Below, one piece after another: positions 19,319-26,014 of a stretch of 64,000 bases of DNA. This stretch comes from DATKRB01 sp036501425. Lineage in GTDB: Bacteria > Actinomycetota > Acidimicrobiia > Acidimicrobiales > RAAP-2. The notes beneath the pieces are model-generated. The model did not search any database. It was given only the letters and a program-made list of their open reading frames with translations, and was not told where the DNA came from. Both the position numbers and the translations under genes were made by a program. Location: assembly GCA_036501425.1 (NCBI GenBank), contig DASYAI010000077.1, forward strand, positions 1 through 64,000, given 5' to 3'. Each line of letters opens with the position of its first letter. Positions within the stretch are counted from its first letter, which is position 1.

Positions 19319-19546
19319 GCCTGGCTCCTCCTCGGGTGGTCCGCCGCCCCGCCGCCACCGGCTCGGCCCCCGAGGGACGACCCCCGGAGCCGACGGCGAG
19401 ACGAAGGAAAACTTAGCGAGGGCGGCCGGCGGTTGGAGCGCGGAGCGCCCGGGATCTGTGGGCGGGAGCCATGCCCGGTCATAGGCTGGGGGACTCGGGT
19501 TCCGGCCCGGGCCCGTCGGGCGCCGGCCCGGGGCGAAGGAGCGACC

Positions 19547-20203
19547 ATGGGACTGTTCACGAAGGCCGATGTGGTGACGCCGGACCGGGCCCTGACCGGT
19601 CGGGGGGTGGCGATGCGGATCGACGGGCCGCATCGGGTGCTCGGGACGCCGATCGTGCCGCCCTTCCCGGCGGGCACCGAGCGGGCCGAGTTCGCGATGG
19701 GCTGCTTCTGGGGCGCCGAACGCCTGTTCTGGCAGCTCGACGGGGTGTGGACGACGGCGGTCGGCTACGCCGGGGGGTACACGCCCAACCCGACCTACGA
19801 GGAGGTCTGCTCGGGCAGGACGGGCCACGCCGAGACGGTGCTGGTGGTGTTCGACCCGGCCGCGATCTCGTACGGCGAGCTGGTCACGACGTTTCTCGAG
19901 GGCCACGACCCCACGCAGGGCATGCGCCAGGGCAACGACGTCGGCACCCAGTACCGCTCGGCCATCTACACCGCCGACGGCACGCAGGCGGACGAGGCGC
20001 GAGCCATGGTCGGCGCCTACCAGCACGCGCTGGCCGCTGCCGGGCTGGGGACGATCACCACCGAGGTCGCCCCGGCGGGCGCCTTCTACTACGCCGAGCC
20101 GTACCACCAGCAGTACCTGGCGGCCAACCCCGCGGGCTACTGCGGCCTGGGCGGGACCGGAGTGTCGTGCCCGACCGGCGTGCTGCGGCCCCACCGGGCG
20201 TGA
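19547..20203 (+). CDS. msrA: Peptide methionine sulfoxide reductase A
   Basis: 218 aa. Reduces methionine-S-sulfoxide in proteins after oxidative damage. The catalytic Cys53 lies in the hallmark MGCFWGAER; C199 (GYCGLGG) and C208 (GVSCPTG) are the resolving cysteines for thioredoxin-linked recycling. The extended N-terminus before the catalytic motif is usual for actinobacterial MsrA. GAAGGA precedes the ATG, and TAGGCT (19482-19487) may be the -10 box. It is divergent from egtB, fitting a local antioxidant theme. Its stop overlaps the start of the next gene (GTGA). Confidence 0.95.
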   Translation: MGLFTKADVVTPDRALTGRGVAMRIDGPHRVLGTPIVPPFPAGTERAEFAMGCFWGAERLFWQLDGVWTTAVGYAGGYTPNPTYEEVCSGRTGHAETVLVVFDPAAISYGELVTTFLEGHDPTQGMRQGNDVGTQYRSAIYTADGTQADEARAMVGAYQHALAAAGLGTITTEVAPAGAFYYAEPYHQQYLAANPAGYCGLGGTGVSCPTGVLRPHRA

Positions 20204-20472
20204 GCGAGCCCGCTGGGATGTCGGCCGCCCCGGGGGAGGAGCCGTCGCCCCCGAGACGGGGGCGGGACCTCCGCCTGGTCGTGAGCGGGATCGCGGCGGC
20301 ATTGCTCGTCTGGTTCGCGGTGGCCAACCTGCAGGACGTCCGGATCCACTTCTGGGTGGCGACCACCACCGCACCGCTGATCGAGGTCGTGATCGTTGCC
20401 GGGGTCCTGGGGGCGGCGGTCGCCAGCGTGGTGCGGCGTCGCCGCCGGGCCTCGCCGCCGCACCGGGCCTGA
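20200..20472 (+). CDS. LapA-domain small membrane protein
   Basis: 90 aa from the GTG at 20200, which overlaps the msrA stop; an ATG at 20218 is an alternative. A Pro/Arg-rich cytoplasmic start is followed by two hydrophobic segments (about residues 27-42 and 55-77) separated by NLQDVRIHFWVATT, the arrangement of the LapA/DUF1049 family, and it ends with a basic RRRRRASPPHRA tail. The family's role in Gram-positive bacteria is not settled. Confidence 0.72.
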   Translation: MSEPAGMSAAPGEEPSPPRRGRDLRLVVSGIAAALLVWFAVANLQDVRIHFWVATTTAPLIEVVIVAGVLGAAVASVVRRRRRASPPHRA

Positions 20473-20663
20473 CGCGCGTGGTTTCGCCCTACACGGCCGT
20501 AGACTCTCCTCGAGCTGACGCCTTCGGGGTGTTGACGAGATCCCTGGTCGACGGGGAGCCTCGTTGTCCATGGGAACGAAGTGCGCGATCATGAGGCCGG
20601 TCGTGGGTTCGAGGAGGTCCTTCACCGTGAGGCGAGGGCAGTGCGTTGACGAGGGGGAGCAGG
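20473..20663. other. Intergenic region, nothing certain
   Basis: 191 bp between the LapA-like gene and the DUF3040 gene. TAGACT near 20503 and a TTGACG near 20534 are isolated promoter-like words without a proper partner. No convincing small gene or terminator was seen. Confidence 0.3.
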
Positions 20664-21059
20664 GTGCCGCTCTCCGAGCATGAGCAGCGCATCCTCGCCG
20701 AGCTGGAAGAGTCGCTCGTTCGGCAGGACCCCGAGTTCGCCGAGCGCGTCCGGTCGGAGACCGTCTACCGGCATGCCGGTAGACACTGCAAGTGGTCCGC
20801 GGTGGGCTTCGTCGCCGGGGTGGCCATCCTCGTCGCGTTCTACTCGAGATCGGTGCTGGTCGGCTTCGTGGGCGTCGCCGCAATGTTCGCCTCCGCGGTG
20901 GTGTTCGAGCGAAACCTGCGCCGGATGGGGAAGGCGGGCTGGCACGACCTGACCCGGCCCAAGGGCGGTGCCGCTCGCGAGGGCCAGGGGGGGTCGATCG
21001 AGGGGGCCGTGCACGAAGCCCGCGAGTGGCTGCGCGGTCGCTTCCGCCGAGAGCCCTGA
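20664..21059 (+). CDS. DUF3040 domain membrane protein
   Basis: 131 aa. The N-terminus MPLSEHEQRILAELEESLVRQDPEFAERVR is the DUF3040 signature, followed by two membrane helices (about residues 45-60 and 65-85) and a basic cytoplasmic tail. The GTG at 20664 is chosen over a TTG at 20646 because GGGGGAG precedes it and the family starts MPLSEHE. Function unknown; the family is common in Actinomycetota, often near cell-division genes. Confidence 0.85.
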   Translation: MPLSEHEQRILAELEESLVRQDPEFAERVRSETVYRHAGRHCKWSAVGFVAGVAILVAFYSRSVLVGFVGVAAMFASAVVFERNLRRMGKAGWHDLTRPKGGAAREGQGGSIEGAVHEAREWLRGRFRREP

Positions 21060-21073
21060 GCAACGGTCCGACG

Positions 21074-22003
21074 GTGGCGGGCGAGCCGTTCGGCATCGCC
21101 CCGTCCCCGGGCGGGCTCTGCCTCGCCGTCGACATCGGGGGGACGAAGCTGGCCGCAGGCCTCGTCGACCCGGTCGGCAAGCTCGAGCGGATGGCCCAGG
21201 TCCCGACGCCGGTGAGCCCGGACCCCGGGGTGGTCTGGGCGGCGCTGGCCGGCCTGGTGGCGCCGCTGGCGCCGGCCGCTGTGGTCTGCGGGGTCGGATG
21301 TGGTGGCCCGATGGCCCGGGGGGGCGACGAGGTCTCGCCACTCAACATCCCCGGATGGCACGGCTTCCCGCTCCGCCGGCGACTGGGGGAGCTGACCGGG
21401 CTCCCCACGTTCGTCGACAACGACGCCAAGGCCCTGGCCCTCGCCGAGGGGTGGGTGGGCGCGGCCCGTGGTCGACCCGACTACGTTGCCATGGTCGTCT
21501 CCACCGGCGTCGGTGGGGGGATCGTCTCGGGGGGCGCGCTGCTCGATGGACGCACCGGCAACGCCGGGCACATCGGTCACGTGGTGGTCGAACCACAAGG
21601 TCGTCCCTGCGCGTGCGGGGGTCGCGGTTGCCTCGAGGCCGAGGCGTCGGGGAGCGCGATCGCCGCCACGACCGGCCGCGATCCCCGCGAGGCCTCTCCC
21701 GAGGTGGTGGCGCGGTGCGGGACCCTGGTGGGCAGGGCGGTGGCGTCGGTGGCCAGCCTGCTCGACGTGCCGTTGGCGCTCGTCGGGGGCTCGGTCGCCC
21801 TGGGGTTCGGCGAGCCCTTCTTCGCCTCCGCCCGGGCCGAGCTGCGGGCCCGGGCGGGCCTGGACTTCGCGGCGTCGGCCGAGATCCGCCCGGTCGGTCT
21901 CGGGTACGAAGGCCCGTTGATCGGCGCCGGTGCGGTCGGCTGGCGGTCGTGGCGGCACGCCACCCCCTCCTCCGTGCCCGCGTTGGCGCCGGGGGAGCGG
22001 TGA
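21074..22003 (+). CDS. ROK-family sugar kinase
   Basis: 309 aa. ROK kinase, probably phosphorylating glucose or a related hexose with ATP. Visible: the phosphate loop AVDIGGTKLAAGLVD near the N-terminus, FVDNDAKALALAE with the catalytic Asp, STGVGGGIVSGG, and the ROK zinc motif GHIGHVVVEP followed by CACGGRGCLEAEASG. No N-terminal DNA-binding domain is present, so it is an enzyme, not a ROK repressor. GTG at 21074 is the most likely start. It overlaps the next gene by GTGA. Confidence 0.88.
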   Translation: MAGEPFGIAPSPGGLCLAVDIGGTKLAAGLVDPVGKLERMAQVPTPVSPDPGVVWAALAGLVAPLAPAAVVCGVGCGGPMARGGDEVSPLNIPGWHGFPLRRRLGELTGLPTFVDNDAKALALAEGWVGAARGRPDYVAMVVSTGVGGGIVSGGALLDGRTGNAGHIGHVVVEPQGRPCACGGRGCLEAEASGSAIAATTGRDPREASPEVVARCGTLVGRAVASVASLLDVPLALVGGSVALGFGEPFFASARAELRARAGLDFAASAEIRPVGLGYEGPLIGAGAVGWRSWRHATPSSVPALAPGER

Positions 22004-22371
22004 CCCGAAGGCCTGTCGTCGGCCGGAAGGTTGCCGAGCGGCCGAGCCGGGTCACCCGGGGCCCGGTCGCTGGGTCAGGACCCCGGGCGCGGGCGCCCTT
22101 TCGGGCGGTCCGGGTGGCCGGCGAGACGGCGCGCGCCGTGGCCGCGGACCCGACGTTGTGGTGGGAGGCGGTCCGCACCGTCGGCCGCCTGGCGCCCCGG
22201 AGGTGGTGGGCCCGCTGGCCCTTCCTCCCGCTGCCCGATGCCGCCTACTGGGACTTCCGGCTGACCACGGCGGTGGGCGACGGGCGGGGAGCCCCGGACC
22301 GCCGGCTGCGCGGCCCCGAGGTGGCGGCATACCTCCGCTGGTGTCGCCGGATGCCATCGGCCGACCGGTAG
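22000..22371 (+). CDS. Hypothetical basic protein
   Basis: 123 aa from the GTG at 22000, overlapping the ROK kinase stop. The first 45 residues are Arg-rich. The rest has an ordered, Trp-rich look (DPTLWWEAVRTVGRL, RRWWARWPFLPLPDAAYWDF, ending GPEVAAYLRWCRRM). No signal peptide. I do not recognise it; its coupling to the ROK gene and compact C-terminus support a real gene. Confidence 0.62.
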   Translation: MTRRPVVGRKVAERPSRVTRGPVAGSGPRARAPFRAVRVAGETARAVAADPTLWWEAVRTVGRLAPRRWWARWPFLPLPDAAYWDFRLTTAVGDGRGAPDRRLRGPEVAAYLRWCRRMPSADR

Positions 22372-22374
22372 CCT
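22369..22374 (+). promoter_or_regulatory. Candidate -10 box before HNH gene
   Basis: TAGCCT, partly formed by the stop codon of the upstream gene, ends 8 nt before the ATG at 22383. Confidence 0.35.
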
Positions 22375-22382
22375 CTGCCCTG

Positions 22383-22889
22383 ATGGAGCGGGTCCTCCTG
22401 CTCAATGCGAGCTACGAGCCGCTCGCTCTGGTCTCTGACCGGCGTGCCGTGGTGCTCGTCCTCGGCGGGAGAGCGGAGGCGGTCGCGTTCCGGCCGACCT
22501 CGACGGTGTTCCACTCGGCCCACCTGGCGGTGGCGGTGCCGTCCATCGTCCGCCTCTCGCACATGGTCCGGATCCCTCGGTGGGCGAGGACCCCACCGCT
22601 GACCCGCCGGGCGGTCCTGCGCCGCGACGGCGGGAGGTGCGTGTACTGCTCGGAACCGGCGGACACGGTGGACCACGTCATTCCCAAGAGCCGGGGCGGT
22701 CGGCACGAGTGGTCCAATGTGGTCGCGGCCTGCAAGCGGGACAACCTGGCCAAGGGCGACCGTCTGTTGTCGGAGCTCGGGTGGTCGCTGCCGTTCCGCC
22801 CGGCGGCGCCCGATGGGCACCTGTGGCGGCTCCGCCAGCTGACCGATATCGACCCGGCGTGGGCGCCCTATCTTGCAACTGCGTCCTAG
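22383..22889 (+). CDS. HNH endonuclease family protein
   Basis: 168 aa. The C-terminal half carries the HNH core: CVYCSEPADTVDHVIPKSRGG, then SNVVAACKRDNLAKGDR, giving the paired cysteines, the Asp-His and the Asn. The N-terminal half (MERVLLLNASYEPLALVS...) is the conserved partner domain seen in a widespread group of chromosomal HNH proteins of unknown role. It is probably a nucleic-acid nuclease; its substrate and biological use are not known. Confidence 0.87.
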   Translation: MERVLLLNASYEPLALVSDRRAVVLVLGGRAEAVAFRPTSTVFHSAHLAVAVPSIVRLSHMVRIPRWARTPPLTRRAVLRRDGGRCVYCSEPADTVDHVIPKSRGGRHEWSNVVAACKRDNLAKGDRLLSELGWSLPFRPAAPDGHLWRLRQLTDIDPAWAPYLATAS

Positions 22890-22921
22890 GGGACCGACCC
22901 TCCCTGGCGGAGCGCGCCGAC

Positions 22922-23638
22922 GTGAGGGCTGACCGAACGCCCGTCGACGCCTCGGGCTACTTCGACGTCGAGCCGTTCCGCCGCCTGGGGACGAGGGCGA
23001 TGGTGGTCCGTACCCCGGGCGGGCCGACCCTCGTCCTGGGGAGCACCCAGCCGCCGTCCGTGGTGGCCGCCGGCCTCGGGGAGCGCGGGGAGATCGGGGT
23101 CCAGCGGCGCCGGAGCGGGGGCGGGGCCGTGTTCGTCGACCGCCTCGATCCGATCTGGGTCGACCTGTGGGTCCCGAGCGACGACGAGCTGTTCGAGCCC
23201 GATGTCGGCCGTGCGCCGCACTGGGTGGGGGACAGCTGGGCGTCCGCCCTCGGCGAGCTGGGGATCGGTGGGCTCGAGGTGCATCGGGGCCCGATGCGGA
23301 CCACCCGCTGGTCCGAGCTCGTGTGCTTTGCCGGCGTCGGACCGGGTGAGGTGCTCGCCGGTACCCGCAAGGTGGTCGGTGTGGCCCAGTGGCGCAGCCG
23401 GCAAGGCTCGCTGTTCCACTCGGCCGCCTACCGAACCTGGAGCCCGGAGAGGTGGGTCGGGATGCTGTCGGCCGCCGCCGGCCCCGACGGGGGATCGCTC
23501 ACGGCCGATGTCCGATCGACGGCGGTGGGGCTCGACGAGTTGGTCGGCCCCCCCGTCCAACCGGCCCAGGTGGTGGGGGCGCTCCGCCGTCACCTGCCGG
23601 GTGGGGCCCCGTGGGCAGAGCCGGCACTACCTACCTGA
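22922..23638 (+). CDS. Lipoate-protein ligase-like protein (BPL/LplA/LipB fold)
   Basis: About 238 aa; the GTG at 22922 is a guess among several. The motif GVQRRRSGGGAVFVD matches the RRxSGGGAV segment of lipoate-protein ligases, where it binds the lipoyl-adenylate. A lysine sits in AGTRKVVGVAQWRSRQG, the usual catalytic Lys region. It probably attaches lipoyl or octanoyl groups to a dehydrogenase or H-protein domain, but may be a non-canonical member. A GC-rich hairpin with a T-rich tail follows at 23669. Confidence 0.8.
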   Translation: MRADRTPVDASGYFDVEPFRRLGTRAMVVRTPGGPTLVLGSTQPPSVVAAGLGERGEIGVQRRRSGGGAVFVDRLDPIWVDLWVPSDDELFEPDVGRAPHWVGDSWASALGELGIGGLEVHRGPMRTTRWSELVCFAGVGPGEVLAGTRKVVGVAQWRSRQGSLFHSAAYRTWSPERWVGMLSAAAGPDGGSLTADVRSTAVGLDELVGPPVQPAQVVGALRRHLPGGAPWAEPALPT

Positions 23639-23668
23639 CGTCGGTCCCTGCCTGAGGGCTCCGACCCG

Positions 23669-23693
23669 ACCGGCCCCCGGGGCCGGTTTCATT
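23669..23693 (+). terminator. Rho-independent-like terminator
   Basis: ACCGGCC, a 5-nt loop, GGCCGGT, then TTCATT, 30 bp after the lipoate ligase-like gene and before the mraZ promoter. It separates the two units. Confidence 0.6.
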
Positions 23694-23815
23694 CCCGGCG
23701 GGCCCGCAGCCGGGCCGGCTCCACCTCGACCGAGCCGCCCAAGCACGCTCCTGCCCTCCCGCCGCAGCCAGGGCCGCCTGGCGCCGCCCGGGGGTAGCGA
23801 GTGGGGGGCGTGTGG

Positions 23816-23844
23816 TTGACCAGTGGGGGGGTGGGGCATAGAGT
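23816..23844 (+). promoter_or_regulatory. mraZ promoter
   Basis: TTGACC (23816-23821), exactly 17 bp, then TAGAGT (23839-23844). A good housekeeping-sigma match, giving a leader of about 60 nt before mraZ. Confidence 0.7.
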
Positions 23845-23868
23845 GGCACGAAGTGGTTCGAAATGGTG
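23844..23868 (+). promoter_or_regulatory. MraZ operator, three TGG boxes at 10-bp period
   Basis: TGGCA (23844), TGGTT (23854) and TGGTG (23864) stand exactly 10 bp apart, starting at the last base of the -10 box. MraZ is known to bind such TGG repeats spaced one helical turn apart and to repress its own cluster. Further TGGGG words at 23802, 23824 and 23832 may extend the site. Confidence 0.7.
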
Positions 23869-23910
23869 AATTAGGGCGCGTTCCGAGGAGCGTCGTGGGG
23901 GCATCGTTGG

Positions 23911-24333
23911 ATGGCAGGCTTCGTGGGCAGGTACGAGCACTCGCTCGATACCAAGGGAAGGGTCATCCTTCCGGCGAAGTACCGCGCCGCCTTCGAGCAC
24001 GGCGGGTACCTCACCGAGAACCAAGAGGGCTGCCTGGCGCTGTGGACCCCGGGCGAGTTCGAACGCCAGATGCAGGCGATCCACGAGCGGTCGTCGGAGG
24101 GCCGAGCCCAGCGGAATCGGGCCCGCCTGTGGGCGTCCACCTCCCACGAGGTGGAGATCGACCGGCAGGGGCGCATGCCCATTCCCCTTCACCTGCGGGA
24201 ATTCGCGGCGCTCGAGGGCGACGTCCTGGTGCACGGGGCCATCGATCGGGTGGAGCTGTGGAGCCCGACGACCTGGGAAGAGCGGGTCCGCCCCGACGAG
24301 CGATGGCTGCTCGAGGACCCGAGGGACGGGTGA
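23911..24333 (+). CDS. mraZ: Transcriptional regulator MraZ
   Basis: 140 aa. Two AbrB-like SpoVT repeats: FVGRYEHSLDTKGRVILPAKYR (first) and ASTSHEVEIDRQGRMPIPLHLR (second), each with the DxxGR turn. It forms a ring that binds repeated TGG boxes in its own promoter and damps the division cluster. The ATG at 23911 gives the conserved start. It is the first gene of the cluster, with a matching operator just upstream. Confidence 0.96.
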   Translation: MAGFVGRYEHSLDTKGRVILPAKYRAAFEHGGYLTENQEGCLALWTPGEFERQMQAIHERSSEGRAQRNRARLWASTSHEVEIDRQGRMPIPLHLREFAALEGDVLVHGAIDRVELWSPTTWEERVRPDERWLLEDPRDG

Positions 24334-24393
24334 CCGGCGGGCAGGACGCCGACGGCTGCGGCCCGGGCAGCACCAGCAACGACGACACCGCAA

Positions 24394-24513
24394 GGACCAT
24401 GCGCAGCCCCTCGACCGGCACGGTGGAAGACTCCTCCTCCGCCCTCTTCCCCGCCGGTCTCCCGGGGATACTCCCCGGGTACACCTCGCCGGTCGAGGGG
24501 CTGCGGATGGTCC
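24394..24513 (+). promoter_or_regulatory. Long stem-loop leader masking the rsmH start (candidate cis-regulatory RNA)
   Basis: The left arm 24394-24419 (GGACCAT, g, CGCAGCCCCTCGACCGGC) is the reverse complement of the right arm 24488-24513 at 25 of 26 positions. The right arm contains the rsmH ribosome-binding site (GAGGGG) and the ATG at 24507. Inside the 68-nt loop a second perfect hairpin lies at 24461-24479 (CCCGGGG, ATACT, CCCCGGG), and GGTG/CACC can extend the main stem. Folding would hide the start of rsmH. An 'mraW RNA' motif has been proposed before this gene in other Actinobacteria; whether this is the same element needs a covariance-model search. Confidence 0.7.
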
Positions 24514-25439
24514 AGGCATTCGAACACCAGCCGGTGATGGTCACCGAGGTCGTGGACGCGTTCGCCCCCGTGCCGGCCGGAACGGTCGTCGACGCCACGG
24601 TGGGCGGGGGCGGTCATGCGTCGGCGCTCCTGCGCGCCTTTCCCCGGATCTCGGTCCTGGGAATCGACCGTGATCCCGACGCGGTGGCGGCGGCTTCCCT
24701 AGCGCTGGCTCCCTTCGGCGACCGGGCTCGGGTGCGGCACGCCGTCTTCGGCGACCTCGGCAACGTGGTCGCCGAAGAGGGCGTGGGTCCGCTGGCCGGG
24801 GTCCTCGTAGACCTGGGCGTGAGCTCACCGCAGATCGACCGGGCCGAGCGGGGGTTCTCGTATCGCCAGGACGGCCCGCTCGACATGCGGATGGACCCCG
24901 ATCAGGGCGCCAGCGCGCTCGACCTGGTCAACGGCGCGCCCGAAGCGGTGCTCGCCGAGTTGTTCGCTGCCCATGGGGAGTCGCGCTTCGCCCGGAGGAT
25001 CGCCCGGGCCCTGGTGGCAGCCCGGCCGCTGACCGGCACCCTCGGGCTCGCCGAGGTGGTGAGCCGGGCGGTTCCGGCGGCGGCCCGCCGACGGGGTCAC
25101 CCCGCGGGCCGCGTCTTTCAGGCGCTGCGGGTCAGCGTCAACGACGAGCTGGGCCAGCTCGAGGCCTTCCTGCCCGTGGCCCTGGAGCTCCTCATGCCCG
25201 GCGGCCGTTGCCTGGCGATCTCCTACCACTCTGGCGAGGACCGGCTCGTGAAGGCGGCCTTCGCCCGGGCGGCGAGCGGCGGCTGTACGTGCCCGCCCGG
25301 CTTGCCCTGCGTGTGCGGAGCGCGGGCTGAGCATCGCCTGGTCTTTCGCGGCTCGAGGGGTGCCTCGGCCGAGGAGGTGGCTGCGAACCGGCGTGCCGAC
25401 AGTGCCCGGTTGCGGGTCGTCGAGCGCCTGCCGGCGTGA
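24507..25439 (+). CDS. rsmH: 16S rRNA (cytosine-1402-N4)-methyltransferase RsmH (MraW)
   Basis: 310 aa from the ATG at 24507, where the family start (FEHQPVMVTEVVDAF) follows and GAGGGG precedes. The frame stays open upstream, through an ATG at 24399 and a GTG at 24330 that overlaps the mraZ stop, but that stretch is low-complexity and forms the long stem-loop. SAM motif VDATVGGGGHASALL; also LVDLGVSSPQID, RGFSY, LDMRMD and RVFQALRVSVNDEL, all RsmH hallmarks. It methylates C1402 in the ribosomal P site. Its stop overlaps the ftsL start. Confidence 0.96.
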   Translation: MVQAFEHQPVMVTEVVDAFAPVPAGTVVDATVGGGGHASALLRAFPRISVLGIDRDPDAVAAASLALAPFGDRARVRHAVFGDLGNVVAEEGVGPLAGVLVDLGVSSPQIDRAERGFSYRQDGPLDMRMDPDQGASALDLVNGAPEAVLAELFAAHGESRFARRIARALVAARPLTGTLGLAEVVSRAVPAAARRRGHPAGRVFQALRVSVNDELGQLEAFLPVALELLMPGGRCLAISYHSGEDRLVKAAFARAASGGCTCPPGLPCVCGARAEHRLVFRGSRGASAEEVAANRRADSARLRVVERLPA

Positions 25440-26014
25440 GCTCTCCGACTGCTGCGCCGGCTCGGCGCATGTCGAGCCCCCCTCCGACCTCCGCCCTCCC
25501 CGCCGATCGGGCACGTCCCCAGAGCCCGGCCGGCCCGCTTCGGGTCGTCGACGGGGCGCGCCGAGCCCGGTCCCGCCGCCGCTCGTGGGCACCGGTCCTC
25601 GGATTGTGCCTGGTGGTGGGCAGCCTGCTGGTCGTGGTGATCGCCCACGCGCTGCTGGCGGGGGGCCAGCTCCGACTCTCCGAGCGTCAGGATCAGCTGG
25701 CGCGTGAACAGGCCACCCATCGGCAGATGGAGCTGACCACGGCCCGGCTCGAGGCGCCCTCGCGGGTGGTGGCCAAGGCCGAGGGAACCTCGCACCTGGT
25801 GGCCCCGGACCAGATCACCCAGCTCCCGTCCGTCTCGCTCGAGACGCCGGTGCCGACCCCCCGCATGTATGCCGACCCCCCTGGGACCACGGCGACCACC
25901 GCGCCCGCCTCCAGCACCACGACCTCCAGCAGCACGACGGCCACCACTTCCGTGTCGCCCGCGGCCGGCAGCACCGCGGCGACCAAGGGGTCCAGCCCTC
26001 CGGGGACCCGGTGA
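25436..26014 (+). CDS. ftsL: FtsL-like division protein with Ser/Thr-rich tail
   Basis: 192 aa. Arg-rich cytoplasmic start, one membrane helix (about residues 52-76), then a short coiled coil (QLRLSERQDQLAREQATHR) as in FtsL/FtsB, part of the complex that activates septal wall synthesis. Sequence similarity in this family is low, so the name rests on topology and on its place between rsmH and ftsI. Unusual: the outer part ends in about 45 residues that are mostly Thr, Ser, Ala and Pro, which look disordered and could be glycosylated. GTG start overlaps the rsmH stop (GTGA), and its own stop overlaps ftsI. Confidence 0.8.
   Translation: MSSPTAAPARRMSSPPPTSALPADRARPQSPAGPLRVVDGARRARSRRRSWAPVLGLCLVVGSLLVVVIAHALLAGGQLRLSERQDQLAREQATHRQMELTTARLEAPSRVVAKAEGTSHLVAPDQITQLPSVSLETPVPTPRMYADPPGTTATTAPASSTTTSSSTTATTSVSPAAGSTAATKGSSPPGTR

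Noticed and set aside
24330..24506. N-terminal extension of RsmH from the GTG overlapping mraZ
   Set aside because: The extension is Ser/Thr/Gly-rich with no family similarity, whereas the canonical RsmH start and a ribosome-binding site are at 24507. Kept as an alternative only.
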